This document shows positions 24,191 through 35,736 of a DNA stretch of 64,000 bases, piece after piece. This DNA comes from Aurelia coerulea (lineage: Eukaryota; Cnidaria; Scyphozoa; Semaeostomeae; Ulmaridae). Where the stretch lies: positions 13,403,001 to 13,467,000 of the forward strand of contig CM076948.1 of the NCBI GenBank assembly GCA_039566865.1, read 5' to 3'. Every line of letters starts with the position of its first letter. The stretch's first letter is position 1. The translations under genes were made by a program, and so were the position numbers. Under the pieces are notes generated by a model, which saw only the letters and a program-made list of their open reading frames with translations, ran no database searches and was not told where the DNA came from.

Positions 24191-24199
24191 TGATAAATA

Positions 24200-26690
24200 T
24201 GATATTCCAAAAGAAAGTAAAACGTTTATTCCTCATGCTGGTTTTAGATAGTAAGGGCATGCTAGGCCCAATGTTTTTAATCAAAATACAGCAGGGATAA
24301 CACAGTGACATTTCGTTTCACAAACGGCTGACCACTCAAAATCACCAGTCTCACAGCTAGATTTCAAAGCGAGCGACACAACTGGCCTAGATGGGTCGGG
24401 CATCGGCTTTTGCATTCCAGCGTGAGCTCATCCGTTCGCAGTTAAATCCACTATTTGATTTTAATGGAAGAAAGGTTGGCGAGCATTGGGAGACATCAAT
24501 TGACGAAATTTTCTGATTAAAAAGCACTATTCGAAGACTTCTTGTGGCCATGAAAAAATGGCCTAATTCATACGCAGATTCCTGTTGATGAAAGAGGATA
24601 TTTCTCCAAAACTACATCGTGCCACATCAAGAACTTTACAGGAGTCCTTGCCAAGGATGTAAGGAACATGCCTTATCAGGTGGGTTATTCACTGTTTTTT
24701 GCGTTGCGACGTTACTCTAGGTTTTTTGGACACTACTCTAGAACCATGTTAGGTAAGTAGCAGAAGGAAGCATTTCTTTCATATTTTGTTTGCATTGAAA
24801 TAGTCAAGCTGGAAGTCTGGCATTTGTTTATGTTGATAAAACTACCTATGGACAATTGATACCCAGAAGCTCACATTCGTGAGTGGTCGGAAAGGCAGGT
24901 AAAATGTTATTTATCAAATTGCAGTCTAAAATGGTTCTACGGTCGTCATCTGAAATTGCCAATTTTGAGGCGTTTATTTCTCCAAATTGGCACCGTGCCA
25001 CATCACCAAACTTTGCCAGCGCACTTGCAATGTCTTAAGTAACAGTGTGCCAGTGTCGGTATATGCACTGTTTTTTGCGTCAAACGTCAATATTCATCTT
25101 TTAGGGGAAGGTTTTGTTTACATCACAATAATTTGAGCAAGGAGAAGCTTTGTCCTTTAACAATCACATACGGGGCAAGTGCTGAATTTCATGTCATGTC
25201 ATTTCATTTCATGTCATGTCATGTCATGTCATGTCATGTCATGTCATGTCATGTCATGTCATGTCATGTCATGTCATGTCATGTCATGTCATGTCATGTC
25301 ATGTCATGTCATGTCATGTCATGTCATGTCATGTCATGTGTTATAAGAAGCAGATACTTCAGTACCCGATACATCGTGCACAATGAGATTTTGCACTTAA
25401 TGTCATAAGATTTTACAATATAATCCAACTATTTACGTCTGCTTAGACAGAATGCAAGAAGTAACGAATCCTCAAATTAACATTCAGAAATTTACCCACA
25501 TTCCTTTTTGATGCAAACACATGTGCAAATTGTTTGATGCATTGCTGAGGGCAATGTGTCATTTTAGTTTTAATTCCATTTTATATGAAGGGGGTCAGGA
25601 ATGCTGGAAAGGGGGCATAGGGGTGACTGCCCTTGCTGCCATCTAAAAAGTGACCTGAATATGTTATTTTCCATTGTTTTGCCTCGTCCAACTAACTTTT
25701 GGCATCCCTGAATAGATATTAATATGAAAAGTCTGACATTTGTTTGCAAAATGGCCTATTCTTTTGTCTTGCAGATCCATGCACCTTCAATGCATACAAC
25801 ATATACAGTGATATTTTGCTTGCATATCCTTGACACATCCAACTTGGCTAGCTTTTATACATAGATGGCATAGAGATGTAAAAACAGCACTGGACTATAC
25901 AGCAGATGTTAACAGTTGCAGATAAGAGATTTTAGGGCTGTAGGATGAATCTTGAACTTGGGGGGCACAGCACATCAAGGGAGTTTTTCATCAAGCTAAA
26001 GAGACACTTCCTAAAGTGAAGAGGCACTCTTTTGTTTATTGCAAAATCTCAGGAAAGGGTGGCATGTGCCCCCAGTGCCTCCTGGTTCCTACATCACTGA
26101 GAGGTTTGAAAATAAGAATATTTCATGAACATTTTTAGCATCATTTGCAGAAGTATACAGTATATTTGCAGGATATCTTTAGCTAGATAACTGTATTTTA
26201 ATTCTGAGAAGATTTTTCAAGTTGCTTTCACTGAATTTTTCTGCTTCTATTTGTGTGTGTATCTGTGCAGAATGATGGTTTTATTTTCAATAAAATTCTA
26301 TTGGTAGAAACAGATGTTTTGGAATAGGTCAAGGGTCACCAGAAAAATTTTTGAACGACATGAGCAAATTTGATATATTTCATGACTTTTTGGAAAGTAA
26401 TGCTAGTATCCTCAAGAATCTTTACCTAAAATTTCAGGGGCAAGCAAAATCTGTTGAAAAATCAAAAAATTATTTCAAAACCAGTTTGTGAAGAGTGCAT
26501 TCTTATTCTGATAAGAAACAAAGGCCCTTCCAAGAAATTAAGAAACTCTACTAGTAGCAGTGATCAGAGGCAATGTTTGAAGTTGAGGTACCTTTCAAGT
26601 TTTGTTATTCATGGAAAATCATTCTAACAAAATGTGTTAGATCGAATTGGATAAATTGACAGATTTCTGATTGCAAAACTAATCAACGAA
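24200..26690. other. No gene recognised; one degenerate tandem duplication
   Basis: The only structure I see is a degenerate duplication with a spacing of 376 bp. TATTTCTCCAAA...CGTGCCACATCA...CACTGTTTTTTGCGT occurs at about 24599-24720 and again at about 24975-25090. The pentamer microsatellite at 25191 is listed separately. The remainder is AT-rich, with no domain-bearing frame. Confidence 0.5.
25191..25340. repeat. (TCATG)n pentanucleotide microsatellite
   Basis: Nearly pure CATGT/TCATG pentamers run for about 150 bp, about 29 units, with a small TTTCATTTC interruption near 25200. The open frame across it (repeated MSCHV) is an artefact of the repeat. Confidence 0.97.
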
Positions 26691-26694
26691 TTTC

Positions 26695-26747
26695 TAGCCT
26701 GCGTGCAGACTCAACTATCCTGGATGGTCGAGTCTGCACGCAGGCTA
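26695..26747. repeat. Perfect 53-bp foldback (18-bp arms)
   Basis: TAGCCTGCGTGCAGACTC is followed by a 17-base loop and its exact 18-base inverse, GAGTCTGCACGCAGGCTA. Related copies lie at 222-267 and 44987-45058. There is no coding capacity. It is either a miniature palindromic element or a structural repeat. Confidence 0.9.
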
Positions 26748-27014
26748 CCAATTTCACGATTTTTCTCGAAAAGCATTGAAGGACTTGTGTAGTGAATCTA
26801 GTACTGCCCTTACAAGTATGACAATTTGCCTTTGCCTTGCCTCGATGTATCACGCTCGCAAAAAATAAGACGCCTCTGCTTCAAACCGAGTGTGCGTGCG
26901 CATAAAAAACGAAAAAACCCCATGTTAGCAGGGATTCTAAGGGATTTGCTGGAGACAGACGAAAAACTCATTATGGGGAGTGCCAACAAAAGTTCCACGA
27001 ACTTTCGAGCCAAG

Positions 27015-28330
27015 AATGTCTCAGGTGACTAACAGAAAGATGATAGACAACGAGTATACTTCTGGAAATCGTCTCGCAACTATTTACAATAACATTCAGA
27101 CAACAAAACAGACAGTTGCACCAATGGATTTGACGGAAAGCATCTAGTAATTCACGATGGAATATACCAAGAACATCTGCCCGAAATTTTGATCCATTGG
27201 CATCCCAAGTGGCACTAAGAAATCGATGTAAAGTCTTACAAAATGAAGACACATCCAGCAAGTTACCAATGCTACAAACAGAGAAATCAAAAGTCGGAGA
27301 TAGAATACCAGGAGAGATCAATCCAGCACCGAAAGAAATTCCAAGACATCATCGAAAAAGAAAAGAAGAAGACATAAGTGTAATTGATTCAAATAAGGAA
27401 CGTTTTGTTGCCAAAGGAAGAAACATCATGCCTGGAATTTACGACTATAATGAATTGGTGAAGATGAGACCAACGCAAATACAAGCAGGCCCTCTAAGGA
27501 GTGACGTAACATCGAGGAAGACACTGTATGGCAATACCCAAGAGAGACAAGATAATAGAGGCAACCAATCACAGAGGAAACCAACCTTAACAATAATTGG
27601 TGACTCCATGGTCAACAAGATACAAAGTCGAGACATAAACAACGAGTGTCCTTCATAAAAATCATACGTCAAGACCTTTCCCGGTGCAAGAGCAGATGAT
27701 AGGTTTTTTCTTATGTGGAGCCTACAGTAAATATGAAACCAAGTATAGTTGCTCTGATGTGTGGAACGAACAACCTTCGTCACGAGGAGCCAGACCGAAT
27801 TGCAAACAAACTCGTAGATCTAGCATTGACTGTAAACGAAAGAGTTGAAAAAGTTGCAGTATCAAGCATAGTCCATAGAGCTGACTCAAAAACCTTGAAG
27901 TTAAAAGAAAGGAAGTCAATCGCCTGGTAAGAGAATCTCTCGAAAATCATGGAATAGACTTTATAAAACACGACAACATTGAAGCGCCATATTTGAATAA
28001 ATTGGGTCTTCACCCAAATTACAATGGAAACAATTTGAACAACCTTCGTCACGAGGAGCCAGACCGAATTGCAAACAAACTCGTAGATCTAGCATTGACT
28101 GTAAACGAAAGAGTTGAAAAAGTTGCAGTATCAAGCATAGTCCATAGAGCTGACTCAAAAACCTTGAAGTTAAAAGAAAGGAAGTCAATCGCCTGGTAAG
28201 AGAATCTCTCGAAAATCATGGAATAGACTTTATAAAACACGACAATATTGAAGCGCCATATTTGAATAAATTGGGTCTTCACCCAAATTACAATGGAAAC
28301 AATTTATTAGCAGGTAATTTTATCGATTTC
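27015..28330 (+). pseudogene. LINE copy G ORF1 with SGNH-like domain
   Basis: An ATG at 27015 starts a short frame (MSQVTNRKMIDNEYTSG...) with stops near 27150. The frame from 27197 is polar and basic and leads to LTIIGDSMVNKIQSRDINN (about 27590), which holds the GDS block of an SGNH hydrolase. A TAA at 27656 follows. Later segments in other frames supply TFPGARADD (about 27672) and LMCGTNN (about 27755), then LVDLALTVNERVEKVAVSS. A 269-bp tandem duplication (27769-28305) repeats the end of the domain. The intact ancestor would be the RNA-binding/esterase ORF1 of a CR1-like LINE; this copy is broken. Confidence 0.75.
27769..28305 (+). repeat. 269-bp tandem duplication inside LINE copy G
   Basis: AACAACCTTCGTCACGAGGA starts at 27769 and again at 28038, and the copies are almost identical through ACAATGGAAACAATTT (single-base change near 28246). 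Near-identity means the duplication is recent relative to the other lesions of this LINE. Confidence 0.95.
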
Positions 28331-28389
28331 ACAAATTCCATGGGTTGACTATAAAACTAGAGAGGTACATAATGTAGATAAATTAGATT

Positions 28390-29869
28390 CGTCCATCCAT
28401 CCATAATCTTAAACCTTCTTATGGACGCAAATTACAATCGCTGACGCTAAATGAAGAAGTAGACCCGATCGTAGTCCAATCGCCTACTTATACAGATAGT
28501 TCTTCGGAATCAAATGATCCATGCGATATCGACAAATTGTTTAGCCTCAGAACAGAGTATCATAACCACCCACTCATAGGTTTCTTGAATATCAATAGTC
28601 TTAGGAATAAGATTATTGATTTGAGGATACTTATGGAGAGATGCTTACCTGATGTTTTGGTCATAGAGGAAACCAAAATAAATTCTGATTTCGAAACTGA
28701 AACTTTTCTTGTGAAGAACTACCAAAAATCTGTACGTCGTGATAGGAACGAATTTGGTGGGGGTATTATGCTGTATGCTAGGAAGGGTGTCGCCTGCAAT
28801 CGAGTTCCAGTTTTAGAGACTCCTTCTCTTGAACTCTTGTCTCTGAACTGATAGTGAGCAAAAAGAAATGGATTGTCTACAGTATCTATCGGCCCCCAGA
28901 ATCCAGCAACTTTGATTCCTTCTTTCGCGATCTTTCAACCACTTTAAACTCTGCTTTAGATAAATACGACAACGTAATTGTAATGGGAGATATCAATATT
29001 GATACAATAAACAGACAGGATGCTGGGCACAATAAGCTAGCTTCCTTTTGTGATGTCTTTGTGCTAACAAACTTTAATAACTGCCAAAACATGTTTTACA
29101 AAAAGCAATAGTTCTTCTATTGATGTCATTCTTACAAATCGGCCGAGATGCTTTCAAAAAACGTCCGTTTTTGAGACTGGCATAAGTGACCATCACGATC
29201 TTGTCGTGACGGTTATGAAGTCGCATCTTCCAAGACTTAAGCCTAAGGTAATCAAGTATCGCAGCTACAAAAAATTTAGTGCCGACAATTTCCTGTCAGA
29301 TGTAAAGCTGGCAAATTGTGGTACTTCTAAGGATCCTGAACAAGCTTATGATAATATTGTCTGCAGTTTTCGCATCTTTAGAAAAATTGAAGAACAGCCT
29401 TCCACAATCTCAGTTGAGCAATATATATCGTGCTCTTGTAGAAAGTCACATGCGATATGCAGATGTAATCTGGGGTAGCCTCTCTAATTCAAGAAAGGAG
29501 TCCCTTCAACGTCTTCAAAACAAAGCCATTTCCATTATCGATACGTCCAGGATAAAAGATGAATGGTCGAATAATTTCCTTCAGGTTGGACAACTTGTCA
29601 CGTTTGATCGTGCAGTTATGGCCTATAAGATCATGAACAGACTCAGCCCGGAAAATCTCTGGAACAAATTTCAACAAAGATCCCAATACTCCAGTTATAA
29701 CACGCGGTTCTGTAGAGATCTTCAGATTCCAAGGTACAATCTGGAGTATGCCAAAAAAGGATTTTCCTATTCAGCTCTTAAGGTCTGGAATGAAATCCCT
29801 TTATATATCAGGGAACTACCTACCTTGTGCCGATTCAAAAAACAACTAAAAACACATTTGATGAGCTGA
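28390..29869 (+). pseudogene. LINE copy G ORF2: endonuclease joined to RT thumb, RT core deleted
   Basis: An EEP endonuclease runs from LGFLNINSLRNK-type sequence (about 28580) through VIEETKI (28663), IYRPPES (28888) and VMGDINID (28981). After frame changes it continues to ISDHHDLVVTV (about 29186). The frame then reads KPKVIKYRSYKKFS...AYDNIVCSF (29240-29370) and switches directly into the C-terminal thumb region (LEKLKNSLPQSQLSNIYRAL..., 29375-29869). The RT fingers and palm, with motifs A to C, are absent: roughly 300 residues are missing. The copy could not reverse transcribe by itself. Confidence 0.85.
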
Positions 29870-30035
29870 AAGCAATTTGAAACACAACTCCCTGGGAGAA
29901 CAGCAATATAATCTTTAGCCCTCGATGTTTTTCTTTTTGTTTATATAAATATATTGATTAATTGCATTGTATGTATTTTGTAGTTTTATTATGCTGAAGG
30001 GATATTGTGTATAAATAATTTAAAATGAAAAAATG
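29870..30035 (+). other. 3' untranslated end of LINE copy G
   Basis: After the stop at 29867-29869 comes AT-rich sequence with CACAACTCCCTGGGAGAACAG, ending near AATTTAAAATGAAAAAATG. It directly abuts the minus-strand Ty3/gypsy integrase homology, so the LINE probably inserted into that element. Confidence 0.6.
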
Positions 30036-31568
30036 AGCTTTCATTGCTTTTCCTATAGGTTTCATTACTCTTTCCGCTGGATTTGCTTGCGGATGGTATG
30101 GATATGATCTTTGATGTTGTATACCTTTTTGTAGGGAGTAATTCTTGAAGCTCTCTAAGTTGAATGGCGGACCATTGTCTGTGAGGTGGGTATTTTGGTA
30201 TCCATAGTTGGTGTAAATATCATCAAGAGAAGTATTACCTCCTTGGCATTCGTAGTACGTACTGTTTTTGCAGCTGGAAAACGTGCGAGCATGTCTTGTG
30301 CTACAAGTATGTGTTTTCCATTTGGCATTGGCCCAAATAAATCAAGGGCTACTTATCCCCATGCATGCACTGGGGATTCCAACATCGCTTGTGGTTCTTT
30401 GGTTGTCTTATCTGTATGCGCTTGACAAGGCAAACATGCTTTAACCTTCTCCCTCACTGCTGTATTGATGCCTGGGCACCAAAAATGCATTCGTAGCCTC
30501 CTTTTGAGATTTGACTCGCCCGGATGCCCTCCTTGATGTGCTCTGTCTACCGCTCTTTTGAGTAATACTTCAGGTAACATTATTCTCTCTCCTCTCAACA
30601 GTAAACCTCCTTCTGTAACAGTAAGTTCATTGAAGATCTTCGCAAATGGTTGTAGTTCTGGCAGCTTTTTAACGTCTGGCCGTTTTCCCTTGGTAACATG
30701 ATCTCTGAGGGTTGTTAACACCCTGTCTTTATCAGTGTACCTTTGGAGGGATTCAATGGTTATTGCTTTCACATATGGAGAACTATGAAGGAACCAACAG
30801 AGTTTTGTGAATTCCTTTGTTTCCTTTGTAATTTGACCCTGTCCAGACGTATGGATCCAAGGCGTTTATTCGCAAATATGCTCACTAGTGGCTTGTGATC
30901 AGTCACTACTTTTACTAGTGGTCCTCCCACTATGTATTGTCGAAATCTGCGAAGGCCAACATCTACTGCCAAGCCTTCTAAATCAATATGTGGATACCTT
31001 TGCTCAACTTTTGTTGTTGTGCGACTTGCAATTGCAATTGGAACAGTGTTGTTGATTGAATTTCCTTGAGCCAAAACTGCCCCTAACGCTGTGCGATGGG
31101 CATCCATATAAATGTAGGTCCTTCTTTGGGTCAAAGTATCGGATCAGAGTCTCTTGATGAACATAGACTTTACTTGCTCAAATTCATTTGATGGTCATTT
31201 CTCCACTTGAATCTGCTATATTTCTTTGTGAGCTCTCTGAGTTGTTGTGTATGTTGTGATACTCTAGGTATGAATGCAGAATTGGACTGCAACATCGAAA
31301 GAAAAGAAATCAGCTCGTCTTTGTTTTGTGGTCTTTCTGCTTCCTGAAATGCCTTTACTTTGGCTGGGTCTGGCTTTATTCCTTCTTTGGTAATGCTTAC
31401 TCCCCAGAATGGCACTTCTTTGGCATTGAATATACTCTTCTCTGGATTGAAGGTGATGCGTACGCCGAATGCTTTGTTTAAAACAGCTTCAACTGTATCG
31501 TTGTGCTCTTTCAGCGTCGGTGCTGCAATTATCAGGTAATCATGTATCAAAAATCTATCGGACGAAAG
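30036..31568 (-). pseudogene. Ty3/gypsy pol, second half: RT end, RNase H, integrase
   Basis: Read on the minus strand: the RT from LIHDYLIIAAPTLKEHND (about 31560) through SKPDPAKVKAFQ-type connection sequence to about 31170. RNase H follows (31134-30769) with YIYMDAHRTALGAVLAQ, YPHIDLEGLA and VTDHKPL. The integrase has an HHCC zinc domain (HQGGHPGESNL...CLPCQ, 30560-30425), then core pieces LDLFGPMPNGK, QTDNGPPF and YHPQANPAERVMKP (30345-30060), which carry the D, D and E residues. RT motif C reads HDYL instead of YDDL, losing the second Asp. Frame breaks occur near 31150, 30780 and 30350. The N-terminal half of the same pol lies at 42528-43560. Confidence 0.88.
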
Positions 31569-31576
31569 ATGGCTGC

Positions 31577-34245
31577 CGCAGTACAGGCCCCCGGACACTT
31601 CAAAGTACCTTGACCGACATTTTAAAAGTGATTTTAGTGATATGATAAACACCAGTGTCTCTGAGAATAAAGAACTTATCCTCATGGGTGATTTGAATGC
31701 CGATTATCTGAATTCTTCGAAAAACAAGGAAATAAAGCGAATTATCAAGGGGTATGGTCTCAAACAAATAATCAAATTATAAAAAAGCCCACAAGAGTCA
31801 CCAAAGACACGAGCACGCTGATAGATATTATTGCAACTACCCACGAACAAAATGCGAGAAAACATATGACACACCCAAATTCCCTGAGTTATCACGATCT
31901 GGTGGGAGTAATCATAAAGAAAAATTGTCAAAAGTTTACATCAAGAACAATATACAAAAGAAATTATGCGAAGTATGATGAACGTAGTTTCAGAAAAGAT
32001 CTGAAAAAGTCAGCCGTGGGAAAACGTGGAAAAAGAACAAAATATTGAAAATGCATGGACAATTTTCAAAGGGTTCTTGAAGTCTGTAATTGATAAGCAT
32101 GTACCCCTTACAAAGAAAAGAGTACAAGGGCGTGACTGTCCGTGGCTAACAAATGAAATTAGATTTAAAATGAATGAAAGAGATTACTGGTTAAGGAAAG
32201 CAAGAAAAACGGGGAAAGAAAACGATTGGTCCACATATCGTCGTTTACGAAATGCAGCAACTCGCATCATCAGATAAAGTAAGGCAACTTACACGAGATC
32301 TGTTTTCCAAGAGAATATTAATAGACCAAGGCAGTTTTGGGAGCAAATTAAGAAATGTTATCCAACAAAATCCTCAAAAGAGCGAGGCAGCAAATTATTT
32401 GAAATAGATGGGAACTCACATCAGAAAAGAAAACTATATCTAACGAATTCTGCACGTTCTTCGCGACGATTGGAAGAAAATTGCAGAGTGCTCTATCAGC
32501 ATTAGTAAATAAAATCTGGAAACATCACGAACGCTTAACATTGCAGCATAAACAGAACCCGAAAAAGTTCAACTTTAGAATCAAAATGACAAGCATCAAA
32601 GACATCAGAGACATTTTAATGAAACTTAAAAGAAAAAAGGCTGATGGTTGTGACGATATACCAACATCATTGATTGTTGATGGGGCAAACGAGATAGCTG
32701 GTCCTCTCTCAAAATTGATCAATAGTTGCCTTGAAATGGCAATCTTCCCATCTGCTGAAAAATGCTCCAAAATTACACCAGTTTACAAATCAGGTGAAAG
32801 AACGATCATGGAAAACTATAGACCAATCTCGGTACTTCCTGTTCTTTCGAAAGTCTTTGAACGGGTTGTGCACAATCAGCTCTATGATTATCTTGAGACC
32901 AATAATATGCTCTCGGAGAGACAGTTTGGTTTTCGGAACAGATCAGAACACGCGGTTACATTTTTCTCAGATTTCATCAGAACCAATATGGACAAGGGCC
33001 ATAAGACTGGAGCCGTATTTATTGATCTGCGAAAGGCTTTTGACACGGTGGACCATGCCAGACTCCTATCTAAACTTTCTATCTATGGTATTAAAAACAA
33101 GGAGCTCCATTGGTTTGAGAGCTATCTGCTTGGCAGAAAGCAAATTGTATCATATGATGGCGCTTTGTCAGAAATTCAAGCTATTTCATGTGGAGTACCC
33201 CAGGGATCCATATTGGGTCCATTGCTATTTACCTTACTAATAAACGATATCGATGAAAATTTAAGACAATGTGAAATGACCCTCTATGCTGATGATTCTG
33301 TTTTGTATGTTGCTGGTAAAACATGTGATGTTATCGAAGAAAAATTGAATAGTGATCTTGAACGGATTGCTAACTGGTTTGTCCAAAATAATCTCATAGT
33401 AAATCTTAAAAAGACCAAGACTGAGTGTGTCCTTTATGGTACACACCAGAGAACTTCGGGATCGAAGCCTATGGAAATTAAGATCAATCAAACAAAGATC
33501 ACGGAATCAGACGTATACGAATATCTAGGAGTACAGATGGACAAAAATCTGACGTTTTCTGATCACCTTGAAAAAACAATTAAAAAGCAACATCTAGAGT
33601 AAAGTTATTGTCGCGTATACGGCACAATATCAGTCCGTACACAGCAGAAACAATTTATAAGGTGACAATTTTACCAATTCTGCTTTATTGTAACAATGTG
33701 TTCCTTCACATGGCACCATCAAAGAAAGCCTTTTTCGAGAACATTCAGAAACGTGCACTGAAAGTGATAAATGGCAATAAGCATAGTGTAAAATTTGAAA
33801 AAGTCAGCAGTACACGAAAGAAGATGTGTGCTCTTGAAGTCTTCAAAAGTTTGAATGGCGTATCGCCACACGCCTTTGAAAATTAGTTCACGAGAGTCAA
33901 CCACGGCCAGTGTACTCGTGCAAATACAAAAAATATCGCTTTGCCTAAAGTCAAATCTGAAACAGGAAAGAAGGCATTTTCGTTTCAAGGAGCAAAGATT
34001 TTCAATAAACTGACAGATGAAATGAAGACTGAAACTTCAATTTTACGATTTAGGACTTTCTGTAAAAATTTTAACTTTGACTTTTAACATTTTTATCTTC
34101 TTGAGGTATATTGCTGTTTTCTTTTTTATCTAATTTTGTATATTTTAGACAGATCCTTGACTGATAACAGCAAATTGTTTGCTGAACAAGTTTAACCTGT
34201 ATAAATATGATGTTATTATCATTATTATTATTACTATTATTATTA
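31577..34245 (+). pseudogene. LINE copy H: partial endonuclease, nearly intact RT, 3' tail
   Basis: The copy begins inside an EEP endonuclease at YRPPDTSKYLDRHF (31580), with LILMGDLNADYL (31675), then breaks. The linker contains RVQGRDCPWLTNEIR (about 32120). A 370-residue uninterrupted RT frame (to 33602) has ENYRPISVLPVLSKVFERV, motif A (AVFIDLRKAFDTVDH, 33015), motif B (CGVPQGSILGPLLF, 33190) and motif C (LYADD, 33285). A frameshift at about 33600 and a TAG at 33884-33886 break the thumb, which ends at 34085-34087. The 3' untranslated region ends in an imperfect ATT tail (about 34205-34245). The N-terminus is missing, so it is 5'-truncated and inactive, though its RT core looks recent. 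Confidence 0.9.
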
Positions 34246-34314
34246 TTCAATGTTCACTCGGCGTTGATGTTGACTGCCGGTTAACTGCTGGATAGCAAGT
34301 CAAGTCCCTTGGCC

Positions 34315-34974
34315 TTAGGTATCCAGTACTTTTCTCAGGATCTTTGCAGTTCCCAACAGACACGCTTTCTGTAAAAGTTCTGTGCTGCACTCCACTTCAA
34401 TTTTCTTCAACAAATTCTCAAAGTTCTTTCCAATGGTACCCAGAGCCCCAATGATTATTGGTACAATCTTAACTTCTCTCACCTTCCATAATCTCTTGAT
34501 CTCTCTCTTCAAGTCTTGATACAACTCAATTTTTTCCTTTTCTTTTCTTTCAATTCTTGTATCGAAGGGGCAGGATATGTCAATCAGCAAACACGATCGA
34601 TCCTTTTTGTTTTCAAACACGATGTCTGGTCGGTTAGGCTCCAGTCGATGATCTGTCTGTATGGGAAAATCCCATAATAACCTAAAGTCTTCTGTCACAA
34701 TCACACTCTCTACTTTATGGTTGTACCATCTATCTCCATGGTCTAATCCTAGTTCTTGACATAACTTCCAGTGGACAATTTGAGCTACCTTGTCATGTCT
34801 CCAGCCTTTATATTGTACTTGTGCTAGCTGTTGACACTCAGAAACAATGTGTGCAATTGTTTCATCCGCTTTTCCACACAGTCTGCATTCTTTTGATACA
34901 TTTTCGTTGTAAATGATGTTCTTTACAGAATTTGTTCCCACTGCTTGCTCTTGCGCTGCAAATATAGTGCTCTC

Positions 34975-35042
<68 letters not shown>

Positions 35043-35117
35043 TGGGGGAGCCACAGAAATAAGTTGGCACAGTCTCAAGTGGTTCATAAAGGCTGCCAGT
35101 TCCTCTTCACATTTCAA
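34315..35117 (-). pseudogene. R2-type LINE C-terminal fragment: zinc knuckle and restriction-like endonuclease
   Basis: A minus-strand frame of about 208 residues starts near a CRLCGKADETIAHIVSEC knuckle, the CCHC motif found between RT and endonuclease in R2-like LINEs. It continues to RPDIVFENKKDRSCLLIDIS, which fits the PD-(D/E)xK pattern of restriction-like endonucleases, then a long charged helix (ERKEKEKIELYQDLKREIKR) and GALGTI. In the family this domain nicks target DNA. Upstream the frame runs into an (ATT)n tract at about 34976-35040 and a short remnant (KCEEELAAFMNHLRLCQLIS). The RT is absent. The family assignment comes from motif recall. Confidence 0.65.
34976..35040. repeat. (TTA)n microsatellite
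   Basis: About 22 TTA units interrupt the R2-type fragment. The poly-Asn frame across it is a repeat artefact. Confidence 0.95.
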
Positions 35118-35119
35118 TT

Positions 35120-35390
35120 AAACTACCAAAAGCTCAATGCACAGCTCTTAAATGGCAACATTTCTTAAGAATACAACGACAATGGTCTTTTGGGTATTGA
35201 TTTTAGGCTGACTTATGTGTTTTTTTAGAACTTGTTTATGTATCATGTATTCAATTGTAAATTATATTTTATTTTAAAGTGTATGTATTGTGATGTAAAT
35301 AATTGTTTACTATAAATACTTGGCTGCCCTGTAAATAGCTCACACTGACGAAGATTTTTATCGAAACGTTTGAGGCATTTAACAGTTGTG
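35120..35390 (+). other. AT-rich sequence ending in a PLE-like terminal motif
   Basis: No convincing gene. The sequence resembles the 3' untranslated end of a retroelement. It finishes with AGCTCACACTGACGAAG, then ATCGAAACGTTTGAGG, and AACAGTTGTG before a TTA tract, the same order of motifs as at 1478-1650. Confidence 0.4.
35345..35366 (+). ncRNA. Hammerhead-ribozyme-like core (candidate)
   Basis: CTGACGA (35345-35351) and GAAA (35363-35366) bracket a possible short stem, the order CUGANGA/stem II/GAAA seen in hammerhead cores. Minimal type I hammerheads are known in Penelope-like elements. An extra A sits between CTGACGA and the stem, and stem III with a cleavage triplet is not obvious, so this is a candidate only. 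Confidence 0.35.
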
Positions 35391-35402
35391 TTTTTATTAT
35401 TA

Positions 35403-35442
<40 letters not shown>
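35391..35442. repeat. (TTA)n microsatellite at the PLE boundary
   Basis: TTA units with one TTG interruption lie between a plus-strand PLE-like terminal motif and the 3' edge of the minus-strand PLE copy A. Confidence 0.93.
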
Positions 35443-35443
<1 letters not shown>

Positions 35444-35521
35444 ATTGCAAGTAAAGATTGTTTCGTCTTGATTGTTTAAGTATAATAGAGTCAGGAAAAA
35501 CAAGAACTTTTCAGTGAAATA

Positions 35522-35548
35522 TTTCGATCTTATGTAGATCTTCTTCAG
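35522..35548 (-). ncRNA. Hammerhead-like core in PLE pseudo-LTR (candidate)
   Basis: On the minus strand, CTGAAGA, an unpaired A, GATCT, loop ACATA, AGATC, then GAAA: a 5-bp stem II between the two invariant hammerhead blocks. A UUUC/GAAA pairing follows as a possible stem III. The extra A and the unclear cleavage site leave activity open. Confidence 0.45.
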
Positions 35549-35736
35549 TCACAATGTTAATAGATTATAAGAGTGTACCATAACGATAAAGGAAAGAATT
35601 ATAAATTCGATTTAAGAGTTCTACAAATGTCCGTGGAATTTCTGATTCTGATAATGCGGCGTAGATTGCTAATTACGAAAAGAATAAGTCATAAGAACAT
35701 AAAACTCGAAATAAGGAATACATACATAAGATGCTG

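Noticed and set aside
25133..25408. 91-residue frame with repeated MSCHV
   Set aside because: It is translation of the TCATG pentamer repeat.
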